In this document: piece after piece, positions 38,391 through 49,975 of the stretch | How positions within the stretch are numbered: position 1 is the first letter of the stretch | How the letters are laid out: each line of letters starts with the position of its first letter | From: Bugula neritina | Taxonomy: Eukaryota; Bryozoa; Gymnolaemata; Cheilostomatida; Bugulidae | Direction: 5' to 3' | Length of the DNA stretch: 60,000 bases | Assembly: GCA_964035545.1 (NCBI GenBank) | Contig: OZ037765.1 | Location: 28,138,004 to 28,198,003 of the forward strand | The notes under the pieces: generated by a model | Told to the model about the DNA's origin: nothing | The model's database searches: none | What the model saw: the letters and a program-made list of their open reading frames with translations, nothing else | Translations under genes and position numbers: made by a program

Positions 38391-41300
38391 ATGAGTGGAA
38401 CGTTGGATCACATTAAAGAAAAATCTGCCAAAAGGAGAAAGCTTCTTGCTATGGAGGTAAGCAATAGTCTATGCTGTTTACTAAGAAAATCTTATTTGGT
38501 CTGGGTCAACCTCTAGGCTAAGCACCATGCATGCAAATTTGACTCTGCAGTGTTTATTTTGCTACATGGAACACATTAGAATAGATGCAAGAACAAATAT
38601 GACTGTAATATATAAATTCTGACAAAGAACTTGTTAAGTGGCCGTCATCTAACATGTTGATTGCCGCTTGAAATAGATGTCGGATCTTCAGTTTCTTTAG
38701 CTTACATACTATTTGAGTTGAATTTTTAAGCTCTAAATTTAAGACAATTTTAACATAGATTGTCAATGATAATAATAATATTAACATATGTAGCCAGTGT
38801 TAAGCAAAGTTTCGTGCCATAAAACTACTTCTTGAACATTGAGTTTGCAGCAGACTAAGAATGATCCCTAGTTGCTGTTAATTGTCTGTGACAAGCACTT
38901 TTTTTACTATGTAAACTCCAAGTGTCTTCATAATCCATTTAAAATCACATTGACTCAAGTTGTAGGTATGCCTATCAGAGAGGCTTTGCTCAACAAAGCA
39001 ATTCACTAGTGTTAGGAAACCATTTAAAATCTCATGTATAAAACTAAATAATAGAGCATGTAAACAGCTAAATGATGCACAATATACAAAATTAAATTAT
39101 GCACTTTGTAAAAACAATGAATAATATTACACCAATTTCTTTAAATACCTTGTCTATCTGTTTTGAATATGACAAATAATAAATTTCTAAAAAGATACAG
39201 TGTGCTTGCTATTTCAACTTGACAATACTCAGCTGTTCCTGATAAGTCATTTCTGCTAGAACCTGAACTTTGGAATTGTCCTTTCTTCCCCTTGGAGCAA
39301 ATATTTAAAATCTTACCAACTAAGTCAGCATATTACTTAATACTAGCCTCTCCGAGTCAGTAAAGTGTCATAATGTGATACTCCACATTTCTAGGACTTC
39401 ATAATTATGTGCTTATATGTACACCTTAAGTTACTGCAGTTCCAATTAAATGAATTATTTTTGTAAACACTTGTGTGATGCATAGACTTTAGAGAGGCTA
39501 TTTGATTCTTTATTTGAAGATGGGGTTGAGGAAACCTGCTGATCTTAGTACTGTACTAGGAAGTCAAACTTCTAAATTACTCAGGTAATTTTTATTGGTC
39601 AGTAGTCATTAACACCTCAGATGTGTATGTGGTGTGTGTTTGGTGTGTATGTGGTGTGTGTTTGGTGTGTATGTGGTGTGTGTTTGGTGTATGTATGTGT
39701 ATTTGTGTATGTGTTTGAGCTTGCTATAACACTCTATTTGCCATAGTCCTAATAATAACTATTTTTTTGTTTATTGTAGTTCTGCTGAGGCTGGAAACGC
39801 TCAGGATTTAAAGTCTAAAGATAAACAAGATGGAGAAGTATTTTAACTGCTTTGCTTTCTAGTTGTGTGTACTTGAAAGCTTTTTTTGCAAAGTATATTT
39901 TAATTACAAGAAAACTAAAAGCTGAAAATTAATTTTCTTTTTGGTGAGCAAGAGAGTGTGAATGATATATGCTCTGCTAGAAGAAAGTTTCATTCATGTT
40001 ATTGAGTTCTGTTTTTCTCAGTAAAACTGTACTTGTTTGATAAATAAGTTATTCGGTGTTCCTTTAAGTTTTGTTGTCTGTGAGCCGTTTATGTACTTCC
40101 AGGAATCGGAAAAGGTGGAAGACCCAGAAGCAAATTTTACGGACTCCAGCAGATTTCTCAAAGTAAATTTTTCTATTAGCCTTTTTATTCACATCTGCAC
40201 CATGGGGATTTGTTGTTATTAATTAAAATATGCATTTGTTTATAAAAAGAAATACATGAAGTTTTAGTATACATGAATGTTAATAGACTTGGTGGATTTT
40301 GTTTATTGAGTCTTTGGGCTGAGCTTGGTCATCTGATTGTAGTATTTTGTTGATGATATTCATAAATGCTGCCAGATTTAAATCTCTGACATGTAACGTT
40401 GACTTAAAGTACTTCCCAAAACTTCAAATATTTGTTAAAATATTAAAAAAGTAAACAAATGTAAGTTTTTTATGTTTAACTTAACACCATTTTTAAAGGC
40501 CTAATAGGCCTACAAATATTTTGTCATTCTGCAAGTTGATTCAAGATTTAGGTTTGTTTTATTTTATTAGGGAACTCAGAGTGATAATCCACACAATGAT
40601 TATTGTCAGCATTTCATAGACACCGGTGAACGACCTCAAAACTTCATCAGAGATGTTGGTGAGTTTAGAATTGTCTGCTAAAAGAATTAATAAGTTCAGT
40701 TTTTCTATAAATGAAAATAATCAGCGAGGGGCAAACTCTAATTTTTAAAAGAATCCTCATATCAATATCATATTTTGGTTTGCAAAGTTGTCTTCTTTAT
40801 AATCATAGACCCACATATAAAATTGTAATTGATGTTTATTATCTATACGACGGATGGTTATTTTCTTTCGAACAATTCAATGTTGCTCACTCAATGATGA
40901 TATTAGTTCTATGGGCAATATCAGTACTATACCCTAATCTTATGCTATAACAAACTTTTGTTTAGCTGTAATATATTCAATAATTTATTGCTATATATTG
41001 TTTTGCCTATTTTACTTGTATATAATAACACTCATACATTAGTAAACTCAGTTTTCTTTTTTAGTTAAGTAGATTGGTAACAACTATTTTTATAGTAATT
41101 TCTAGCGATGTAGACTTTTTAGTGGATGTTCAATAAAAGTGGAACAACCAAATATAAGCTACCATTTCATGCTTTTCAAAGACTGAGTGGTGTATAATAA
41201 TTTGGCGTTTTTACTATTATTGCTGGCAATGTTGCTTTTGAATTTATAGTTTAAGTTTTATAGTTGTGGTACTGGGGAATACTTGCAGTGTCTCGCACCT

Positions 41301-43306
41301 AGATGCTTCTATTTTTCAGTTTTTCTTTAACCAGCAACTTTAAGCCCTAATATGACATTAGCTACAAGATCCCAGGTCATTTGTTCACAGCAATGCTATT
41401 GTTGTTTGCAGGGCTGGCTAACAGGTTTGAAGAATATCCAAAACTCCGTGAGCTTATCAGACTGAAAGACGAACTTGTTCAAAGAACAGCAACACCCCCC
41501 ATGTAGGAGCACAGTGCTATTGAATACTTTGCTTTATGTTCTATCATTGTGGGCAAATGCACATGTCACAGCAATGTATGTTACACATATAACTTGTTAA
41601 CTTTAGGTATCAGAATTGCGATATGCAGACGTATGACCTAACAGCTCTGCAGAACCAGTTTGATGTCATACTGATTGAGCCCCCGCTGCAGGAGTACCAG
41701 GCTAGTAACGGGCTGGTGTATGAGAAGTATTGGAGTTGGAGTGAGATTAGTCAGTTACAGATTGATAAGATTGCTAGTCATAGAGCATTTCTCTGGATCT
41801 GGTGCGGCTGTGAAGGACTGGATGAAGCCAGAGAGGTGACTGTAGTTTAGGTCTCTTTTTTTCTGCATTAGAAGGAAATAAAATTCCAACTGTAATTGAA
41901 AAGTGTTGAGTCTTTAGATAATAATATAGTTTACTTTGTTTACTGTATTATATTTCAGTGTCTAAGAAAATGGGGGTTCAGACGTTGTGAAGATATTTGT
42001 TGGATTAAAACTAATCACAAGTGCCCAGGTCAAAACAAGAATATTGGCCCAGAGCAAGTCTTTCAGAGAACCAAGGTGGGATTTTCATACATCAAGTTGC
42101 ACACTATATATATCATACTGTATAGCATACTGCATCACACACTATATATATCATACTGTATAGCATACTGCCTTTCACACTATGTATTATACTGTATAAC
42201 ATACTGCCTTTCACACTATATATATCATACTGTATAGCATACTGCATTGCACACTATATATCATACTGTAGAGCATAATGCATTGTACACTATATATCAT
42301 ACTGTATAGCATACTGTATTTCACACTATATATATCATACTGTATAGCATGCTGCATCGCACACTATATATATCATACTGTATAGCATACTGCCTTTCGC
42401 ACACTATATATATCATACTGTATAGCATACTGCATTGCACACTGTATATCATATTGTATAGCATACAGCATTTCACACTATATATAATACTATATAGCAT
42501 ACTGCATTGTACACTATATATCATACTGTATAGCATACTGCCTTTCACACTATATATCATACTATATAGCATACTGCATTGCACACTATATATATCATAC
42601 TGTATAGCATACTGCATTGCACATTATATATCATACTGTAGAGCATACTGCATTGCACACTATATATATCATACTGTATAGCATACTGCATTGCATACTA
42701 TATATCATACTGTATAGCATACTGCATCGCACACTACTAGCAATGGTAAAGTAGATAATTATACTTATTTATCTGCTGCAGGAACACTGTCTGATGGGAA
42801 TCAAAGGGACGGTTCGTAGAAGCACTGATGGTGATTTTATACACGCCAATGTCGACATTGATCTGATTATTTCGGAGGAACCTGCATATGGCAGTAAGGA
42901 AAAGCCAGTCGAGTTATTTCACATGATAGAGCATTTTTGTTTGGGCAGAAGACGACTCCACATATTTGGTAGAGATTCCACCATTAGAAATGGCTGGTTA
43001 ACTATTGGACCGGAAGTAACTACGAGTAACTTTGATGCTGATTTATTTAGAAGTTATTTCAATAGAGACCCAGGCCCTACCACCGGATGCACAGATGAAA
43101 TAGAGATGCTTCGGCCTAAGTCACCACCTCCTAAAAATACAGACAATGTAGATAATAACAGTGGAAACACTCGCGGGCGAGGCTTTAGTAGAGGCTTTAT
43201 GAGAGGAGGAAGGGGTGGGAGAGGTGCTGGCAGGCCTCCTCATACAACTGGTAACAGGGGAGGTTTTCAGGTTAACAATAGAGGCAATTTCCGTGGAGGA
43301 TACTAG
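38391..43306 (+). CDS. METTL14, RNA-binding subunit of the m6A methyltransferase
   Basis: Nine exons (38391-38456, 39520-39584, 39780-39837, 40103-40162, 40571-40658, 41412-41502, 41607-41835, 41959-42075, 42782-43306) join in phase to 432 residues (human 456). METTL14 forms a nuclear heterodimer with METTL3 and positions RNA for N6-adenosine methylation. Seen directly: the N-terminal basic KRRKLL segment, [22 protein letters not shown], the pseudo-catalytic EPPL (167-170) in place of METTL3's [61 protein letters not shown], and a C-terminal RGG-rich tail (about 388-432) that in the family binds [11 protein letters not shown] is one residue shorter than WCGSGEGLD of vertebrates. Exon 2 has a weak acceptor but its peptide aligns. 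Introns 2 and 8 hold tandem repeats. Confidence 0.97.
39612..39695. repeat. 22-bp GT-rich tandem repeat, about three copies
   Basis: Units of the form TATGTGGTGTGTGTTTGGTG recur three times in METTL14 intron 2, followed by looser GTATGT sequence. Confidence 0.85.
42103..42736. repeat. 36-38 bp minisatellite filling METTL14 intron 8
   Basis: About 17.5 tandem units beginning ACTATATATATCATACTGTA and ending GCATTGCAC or CCTTTCAC. Lengths of 36 or 38 reflect two or three TA steps near the unit start. Tyr/Ser/Leu-rich open frames on both strands are produced by the repeat and are not genes. Confidence 0.95.
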
Positions 43307-43353
43307 ATCTATGAAGCTACAAATTTCACTTGCAACCTATGCAGGCATGTTTT

Positions 43354-43359
43354 AATAAA
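43354..43359 (+). terminator. METTL14 polyadenylation signal
   Basis: AATAAA, 48 bases after the TAG stop. Confidence 0.7.
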
Positions 43360-43566
43360 TGTTAATAATTCTTACTTACTTATTACCCCCCCCCCCTCTT
43401 AAGAAATGATATGCTAATGAACTAAGTTTTTATATATAAAATGACAACTATAACTAATAGCTATAATTTTATACCTTTATTAGGCTAATTTTTGTCTACA
43501 ACCAAGTTAAATTTTTAATGATATTGACAAAAGTTTTCAAAATTTGATGTTGTGTGAAGTTGTCTC

Positions 43567-43572
43567 TTTATT
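43567..43572 (-). terminator. Polyadenylation signal of the coiled-coil gene
   Basis: TTTATT on the plus strand (AATAAA on the gene strand), about 90 bases after the stop at 43660. Confidence 0.6.
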
Positions 43573-43659
43573 GACTTTTTATGTCCCAAGCACAATAGCT
43601 ATTGTACAGGGCAGACCTAATAAAAGTGATATATGTACATCATCAATATTATACAAATG

Positions 43660-46182
43660 TTATTTTATGGGGGGTAGTCCTTGGTCATAGAATTTCCAAA
43701 ACTCGTCATCTTTTGTGTTATTTGCCACTGGCATAATTTGTTCATGTTGAGGTTCTGGAGTCATGGGTGGTGTGATGAATACTACTTCTTCAAATGCTGG
43801 CCCGTCTTCTTGCTTTCTTTTAGGCTGCCGTGCTACGGGTTTATTTCTTGGTTTTGCTTTTTTAGGTGGTTGTATTACTGGAATGTCCTTTTTTCTTGGT
43901 ACACCTACGGCATTTCTATCCCAGTTTACTTCCAATTTTGGTAATGTTTTTAGAAACTCTTCATAATCTCGATCCATTTTTTCTCGACACAATTCTTTTT
44001 CTTTCCATTTTCCTGCAAAGCGCACACACACTCGTTCAGTCATGGAAAGAATTATCTAATATGTTTATCTTAAGCTGCAGTGGTTTTCTTCATTTCATCC
44101 ATCAATTTTTTCTGCTGTTCTCTTTGAAGATTCATGGCAGCCCACTTGCCTAAAATTATGGTTGAGTTATCTTAGTAAATACAGTCAAAAAATGCTGGCT
44201 AAAATTTATAAAAAGTCAAAAATTAAAAATTTCAATCTCTACTCACCATATTCGTCCCATGTGTGTCTAAACTCATCTGGATCTCTGTATCTCCGATCAA
44301 ACACTTGCTGTGTGTGTGAATCTTTCATTAAGCTTGCATTGAGAAATGAGTATCCTCCAAACTTGTCTTGTCTCAACGCGTGACTAAGATCACCATAGTT
44401 TTTCGGTGTAGTGAGTACAACTGGAGGGAGCTCAGTCTAAAATATCACAATATGATACTAAACAATGATATTTGTACTTACATATACAGATTACACATAA
44501 CGCAGACACAAATATATTTATCAATTTCATTATGATTATACAATTATACTGCTTAATGTAATATTGAATGACATCAAGCAATCCCTATGCCATTACAAAT
44601 AGATATATAACTTGTAGTTCTGATATATTGTAGTTGTACTTGTTCCATGACTTAGTTGACAGTTCAACTACCAAAAACAAAAACCTAGGTAGAATTAGTT
44701 TTGCAATATTATAAAATCCTCTTTTTAGTATTACATGAATTGTTGCTACCTTCTCATGCCTTCTTTGTTGTCTTATCTGTTCTTGATTGAGTTGAAGTTT
44801 GACTTTGTCTACAGCCTCCTTATCAGCAAAAAGCTCGTCTACTAAATATGATCTATACTTGGCCCGTATATTTGCCGGGATAGCTCCTTTCTCAAGGACA
44901 GCTGGTGGAGCAGATTTGTGCTGTCTCAGTGAGCGGTGATGTCTTAGTTGTTCAGAAATTGGAACGTGACCTTTATACTTTTCATGGGTTTCTGTTTGGT
45001 GAAGTGAAAAGTCCATTCCATACTCTAGAGGATCGCCTATTACTGCGTATTTATGAGCTGGTGGTCGCTCCCTATGTTTATCTTTATTATATGTATTTAT
45101 TTTTGCATATCCAACATTGTTCATTTTATTCACTAGTTCAAAATCTAGACCAGGTTCTGCAAGTAACAATTTTTTCTTCAACTGCTCATCTTTATGCAGT
45201 GATGGGGCTACGGAAGCATAATACTTGGCCCTTTTCTCCATGTCTGACAGGGCAGCTTGCCTATTGTTTAACTCTTGCTCTTTCTTATCAATCTCTTCTT
45301 TTGCCACTTGAAGTTGGTCTTTAGCTGCAACAAAACAACCAATCAGGCTATATGTACAATAGTGTGTAGGAATAATAATATAATATATAGATTAATAAAT
45401 TTTAACAGCTGTAATCATAGTTGGGAAAGTGTTCTATTGTTATCACAAATCTTTCTAGATAGACTGGGATGAAGACAAATAAAAAGCTTAGAAGATACAA
45501 TTTTCCTAATCTAAAATCGCAGCTTCAGCACAGTTATTGCAAATTTAACATAATTTTGTTCAGTCACTTAGATACAATAATCTTAAATAGTAAATAATTT
45601 CATACAGAAAGGTATGGCTCTGATTTCATATCAAGCAATTACTAGTTTGAAAGTTTATTATTTACAGAAATGTATTAACAATTTAAAAGAAAGTAAGCAC
45701 ATTTAACACTAACCCTGTATAAATGGTGCCTCTAATTATTTATTATCGTTACAGAAAATTTGCGCTATAACCCAAATTTTTTACTTATTATATAGTCTTT
45801 GAGTTTTGGCCCAAGCCTTGCTTGCATGAGATGATAGACTTTTTGCACTTATTTTTAGCAAACTATCGGAGGCTAATTTTTCTTTACTCACATTTCATGA
45901 CCGATACATTATTGGCTAGTTATACACTTCAAGGCTATTCATACCTGCTTTGTTTTGTAACCTTGATGGTAACTTGTGGTCATATTGTGATGCCTTGGCA
46001 TGTCTCTGAGTAAGAGCATTTGTTTCATATTCTGCTGCATTTATTGTGCTGACTGCTCCTTTATCGACATTTTCCAATGTTGTACCAAATAATGAGTTTT
46101 TTGGATTAGCTTTTGTTCGTTGGGTAACATATGTTTCCCATGCTTCCTTCCCTCGATCTATGGTAGCAGGAGTGTTTGCCAT
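43660..46182 (-). CDS. Coiled-coil protein of unknown family, with two candidate last exons
   Basis: Exons 46182-45945, 45324-44750, 44436-44247, then either 44012-43660 (451 residues) or 44149-44070 (360 residues). Phases fit for both. Exon 1 begins MANTPATIDRGKEAWETYV. Exon 2 starts with a charged heptad-like stretch (KEEIDKKEQELNNRQAALSD), then a long polar segment. Exon 3 encodes NYGDLSHALRQDKFGGYSF and YRDPDEFRHTWDEYG. The long terminal exon is basic then proline-rich (PPKKAKPRNKPVARQPKRK). I see no signal peptide, membrane segment or catalytic motif and do not recognise the family. A splice acceptor lies ten bases before the ATG, and a candidate non-coding exon ends at 46570 (GAG|GTAACT), just inside an RFX X-box, which hints at a ciliary gene; that is inference. 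The terminal exon could alternatively be read as a separate small gene from an ATG at 44043. Confidence 0.82.
44070..44149 (-). CDS. Alternative terminal exon of the coiled-coil gene
   Basis: After acceptor ATTTTAG the exon reads G-KWAAMNLQREQQKKLMDEMKKTTAA and stops with TAA. It joins exon 3 in the same phase as the longer exon further on, whose start reads G-KWKEKELCREKMDRDYEEFLK. Both begin GKW and share spaced L, RE, E and KT positions, which suggests a duplicated exon used alternatively. No polyadenylation hexamer is seen between its stop and the next exon. Confidence 0.6.
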
Positions 46183-46191
46183 AATGGCTTT

Positions 46192-46570
46192 TCTACAGAA
46201 AGTATATTATTGAGTCTACAGTTTTGAGCAATACACCAGCTACTCTTAAAAGTCTTGTAACAAAATGTAATTTGTGCATTGTACTTTATATGAATAAGTT
46301 AAAGTTTAAACATTTAAAGAGATTTACCCATAAAAATTGCTTTATGAATTTTTTATCAATTATTATAGCAAACTTTTATGTAAAAGATTAAACTAAGTCC
46401 AAAGTGTACCAATACATACTGTTACGTGTACTTATGCCCTAACTTATAGTTACATTTGTAATATAGATTTCAGTCACACAAAAGTAACATGATGAATAGT
46501 TTCTAGCATATCTTAAGAAAATTAGCATTTCTCTTAAATAGTTTTACTTTTAAATCAAACTTTAGTTACC
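46192..46570 (-). promoter_or_regulatory. 5' untranslated intron of the coiled-coil gene
   Basis: On the gene strand, a donor GAG|GTAACT has its last exon base at 46570, and an acceptor TTTCTGTAG ends at 46193, leaving AAAAGCCATT before the ATG. The untranslated first exon would begin near 46600-46620. If the species trans-splices a leader, the acceptor could be used for that instead. Confidence 0.5.
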
Positions 46571-46652
46571 TCGTAAGTCTGTAAAAGTAACAATTATACG
46601 TTTAAATTACTGGCCAGCATTCACTCTTCATCACCAGGCACCTTGTTGACTG

Positions 46653-46667
46653 GTTGCCAATGAGAAC
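46653..46667. promoter_or_regulatory. RFX-type X-box between divergent genes
   Basis: GTTGCCAATGAGAAC fits the X-box consensus RYYNYY N1-3 RRNRAC. RFX factors use such sites within about 200 bases of the start of ciliary genes. It lies just upstream of the inferred first exon of the coiled-coil gene and about 120 bases upstream of the TXN2 ATG. The embedded GCCAAT may also serve as a CCAAT box. Confidence 0.45.
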
Positions 46668-46771
46668 ACTAACTTGATCACTATGCAGCATTTCATTGGG
46701 TAAGGTGCCTAACTTTAGAGTTACGTCCATGGCATAGTTCAAGGGTCACCGCCGTGCATTGTACACTTTGG

Positions 46772-46780
46772 TCAAGGTCA
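46772..46780 (+). promoter_or_regulatory. Candidate nuclear-receptor half-site near TXN2 start
   Basis: TCAAGGTCA matches the extended half-site bound by estrogen-related receptors (TNAAGGTCA), nine bases before the proposed TXN2 ATG. ERR control of mitochondrial genes is known in animals; its use here is a guess. Confidence 0.25.
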
Positions 46781-46788
46781 ACTTGAAA

Positions 46789-49700
46789 ATGGTGAGGATA
46801 TTTTTATTTTATAACTTAATCGTATAATTTTTTATGATTATCAATTTCAATGGTTATGATTATCGTTACAATTATGATTGTGATCATTTTATTGCACTAA
46901 AAATTTAATACTTCATCTATTGCCTATTGCATTTTTCTTGAGTTATACGTATACTTATAGTTATACTCATTACTCTTAGTCTTAATCTTAGTCTTACACT
47001 TTGACTTACAGTTACTGTTAGTGTTACAGTATGACTATAAGTATGAGTATGAGTATACTACTACTATACTATAACTATATAGTGTAGTAGTAGTAGTAGT
47101 AGTAGTAGTAGTATGAATATACTACTACTATACTATAACTATATCTATAGCCTATAGGTTTATTATTTAATTTTTATTTTATACCATTTATTTTTATTTT
47201 TTTTTTATTTTTATTTTAAAATAATTACATTTATGGCTATCAGTATCAGTATGAGTATCACAGTCATTGTCAGTGTTACATCAGTATCACTATTGCTATG
47301 AGTATGAGTATGACTCTAATAATGACCATCAGTCTATGACATTGAGTTTGACTATGAGTATGCCTTTGCTTTTGGGCTTTGGCATTGCACTTTCACTTTG
47401 CAGTGGTGAGTTACTCACCCTCAAAGTCAGTTTCATCTTTATAAATAACAATATATTATTTACTTCTAGTTTTACTCTTAGTAATAGTATGGTGATTGAA
47501 AAATAATTTTGCCCCCACTAGATTAAAATCAGTGTCAATTTTCAGTCACTAATTTTAAATGAATCATAAGGATAGATACAAGTATTACAAGTGACTTCTT
47601 AAAATAAGCTGCTATCCGTATTTGAGAAATTTTTTTATTTCATGCTGTTATGCAGGTAAAAAAATGATGATAATATAAACTCAATAAATAAAGAATTTGT
47701 TTGCTCAAAGTCTCATAACTCATTTAAAAATATTGATTTATTCAATAGGAAATTCATAGGAATATAGTTCAAGACCAAAACAAAATAAAATAATCAAATA
47801 ATCTTATTTGATTTGATGCACAATGCCATTTTATTTTATGACTAAAGAGTGGATTTTTCATTTAAAATGTTCATAAAATGCTTCTTGTAACAAAATTTGT
47901 TGTAACACTTTTAGCTTGATTAGATGCTTTTAAAGTGGACTCAAGGTCCAAGTATAGATTAAGCAAGTCCTCAAGTCAACATGCTTCATAATCAGTTCTA
48001 ATAAATTGTATATGGTCACAATAGGCATAACCACTATAGGTATGAGTTTTCAAACAATTGAGTTTTGCGCACATTTTCTTACTAGAGTAGAAGTCATATT
48101 TAATTCCGCTAACTGTAGCAGGGGTGATGGTTATTCATAGTGGATATGAGCATCAATATCTCATTTAGTTACTTGTAGAATAACTTCGTTGAAAAATACA
48201 TTATCAGTGGTTATTGTATGGCAAAACTAAGTGTGCTGTGCTAACACAGCTGTCTGTTTCCATGGATGTGTCGCAGTCAATATAACATTATGCTAATTGT
48301 CAATCTCAATTATTCTAACTTGGAGTTGTTAGGGGCAGTTTGGATTTTCTAGAAACAGGGTTGTCCTCTCACTATCAATAACATTGCTACTAATTTAGCT
48401 CAATAAAATATACTACTTCAAGTTTTAGGTAAGACGACTCCATATGCTGGCATGGTCACTGTCCCATAATTGAGAAAATTGATAAAGTTTCTATGTACGC
48501 AAAACAGCTCACTAATAATTTTTACCTACTGCAAGTGAAATCTTTAAACTCTTTTATATACAACTACAGCTTCTTATGGCAGCACCTTAACTGAACTTGA
48601 ATGTTCTTGAGTTTAAGTTAAATTGCATAAGTCTTGAAAAATGCCTGATTTAAAAAAAAGATTTAAGAAAAAGGAAAAGCTTTTAGGCTGTCTCAATGGC
48701 AAATAAACTATTAACTCATTTTGTAGGCATCAAGCTATATGTCAAAAACATGCTAAAATATATTTTAGATGGTTCTATAAATTTGTATGATCTGACAGTC
48801 AAAATGCAGTTTTAGTAACATCATTTTTCGTAGATTTTTTACTTAATTATTGTATCTATGGTCTATTAGTTTTCTATTTTGTAAGGCCTCATTTCATTTA
48901 AATTGTGCTCTTTGGTTTTTGTTTTTGGCAATTTTCTAGTGTCTTGAAGAAGTCATTCATAATATGATATTAAGACTTCCTCTTTTTCTGAGCTTTTTTG
49001 GTCCTGTTTGCTTCAAGAATTCATGCATAAACTTACCCAAACGAATACTACCAAATGCACTCAATTGTTGTCAAAGAGAAGATAACTCCTATGATTATTA
49101 TGTTATTTTAGGCTCTTCGTCAGACGGTTTTTAAAATATTAAATGGCAAAGTTTGGGGTCAATCTTTGAAGTGCCAACAAGCCCCACAAGTTGTCGGCAG
49201 ATTGCACCATGGCATGCAACAAAGATTCATTCAAATTAGCCTCACAAATTTAGATAAATTTGAGGTTATCAACATTCAAGATGAGAAGCACTTTGAGGAG
49301 CATGTTACTCAAAGCAAAACACCAGTTGTCTTAGATTTCCATGCTACGTAAGTTAGAACTAACTAGATGCTAGAAGAATTGGTGAAAACAAATATTGGAT
49401 TTTTATGAGGCAGAAAAACAAATTTTGCAGACTCTGCATGGCTGACTTATTTTGGCTGTAAACCAGCGTTGAAAATATGTTTTATGTTACATGTAGATGG
49501 TGTGGCCCTTGTAAATTGCTGGCACCCAGGTTGGAGAAAGTATTGAGCAATCATGCAAACCCGGTCAATCTGGTTAAAGTGGATGTTGACAAGTTTGAAG
49601 ATTTGGCCATCAAGTACAGGGTAAGATCTTGTTTTTATCAGAGCCATTAGCCTTGCATAGCCAACTTCCAACATGACATTCCTTGAATATGTTAGACAGC

Positions 49701-49975
49701 TGGCATGCTTATATTTAGCATTGCAAAAATGTTGTAGTTATAATAATTATTGAATATCTAAACAGAGGAGTTCATAGTCTTGACCTTAATGAATCGTGAA
49801 TGCTATTATCATGCTTCAACTAATCACCTATTGCAATCATACTATATCTTATCTTTATCAGGTTCAAGGTGTACCGGCTATATTTGCTATAAAAGATGGT
49901 AGAGTAGTAGACAAGTTTGTTGGTCTAAAAGAAGAAGACATTATAGAAGGATTTGTTGAAAAATTGACCTCTTAG
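46789..49975 (+). CDS. Mitochondrial thioredoxin (TXN2)
   Basis: Exons 46789-46791, 49112-49347, 49497-49620 and 49862-49975 give 158 residues (human 166). TXN2 reduces protein disulphides in the mitochondrial matrix and feeds peroxiredoxin 3. The active site WCGPCK is encoded at the start of exon 3, preceded by PVVLDFHAT and followed by KVDVDKFEDLAIKYRVQGVPA, with the cis-proline in VPA, and DKFVGLKEED. Exon 2 has no ATG before the basic N-terminus, but exon 1 ends exactly in ATG|GTGAGG, so the start codon would be its last three bases and the protein begins MALRQTVFKIL, like human MAQRLLLRRFL. The first 45 residues are basic and free of acidic residues, as expected for a mitochondrial presequence. 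Intron 1 begins with low-complexity six-base-periodic DNA. Start certainty is moderate; the rest is high. Confidence 0.92.
46820..47510. repeat. Six-base-periodic quasi-repeat in TXN2 intron 1
   Basis: Units such as TTATAG/TTATAC, TCTTAG/TCTTAC and TATGAG keep a C or G at six-base spacing. 47053-47150 includes a (TAG) run bounded by two near-identical TATACTACTACTATACTATA segments. Confidence 0.8.

Larger units (their letters stand above)
43307..43659. other. Short interval between convergent genes
   Basis: 353 bases between the METTL14 stop and the stop of the minus-strand coiled-coil gene. It contains the two opposing polyadenylation signals and a poly-C run at about 43387-43397. Confidence 0.8.

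Noticed and set aside
42321-42681. Tyr/Ser/Leu-rich open frames on both strands
   Set aside because: They come from the 36-38 bp minisatellite in METTL14 intron 8; unit lengths divisible by three or compensating keep frames open.
44905-45324. 139-codon open frame on the plus strand
   Set aside because: Antisense shadow of exon 2 of the coiled-coil gene.
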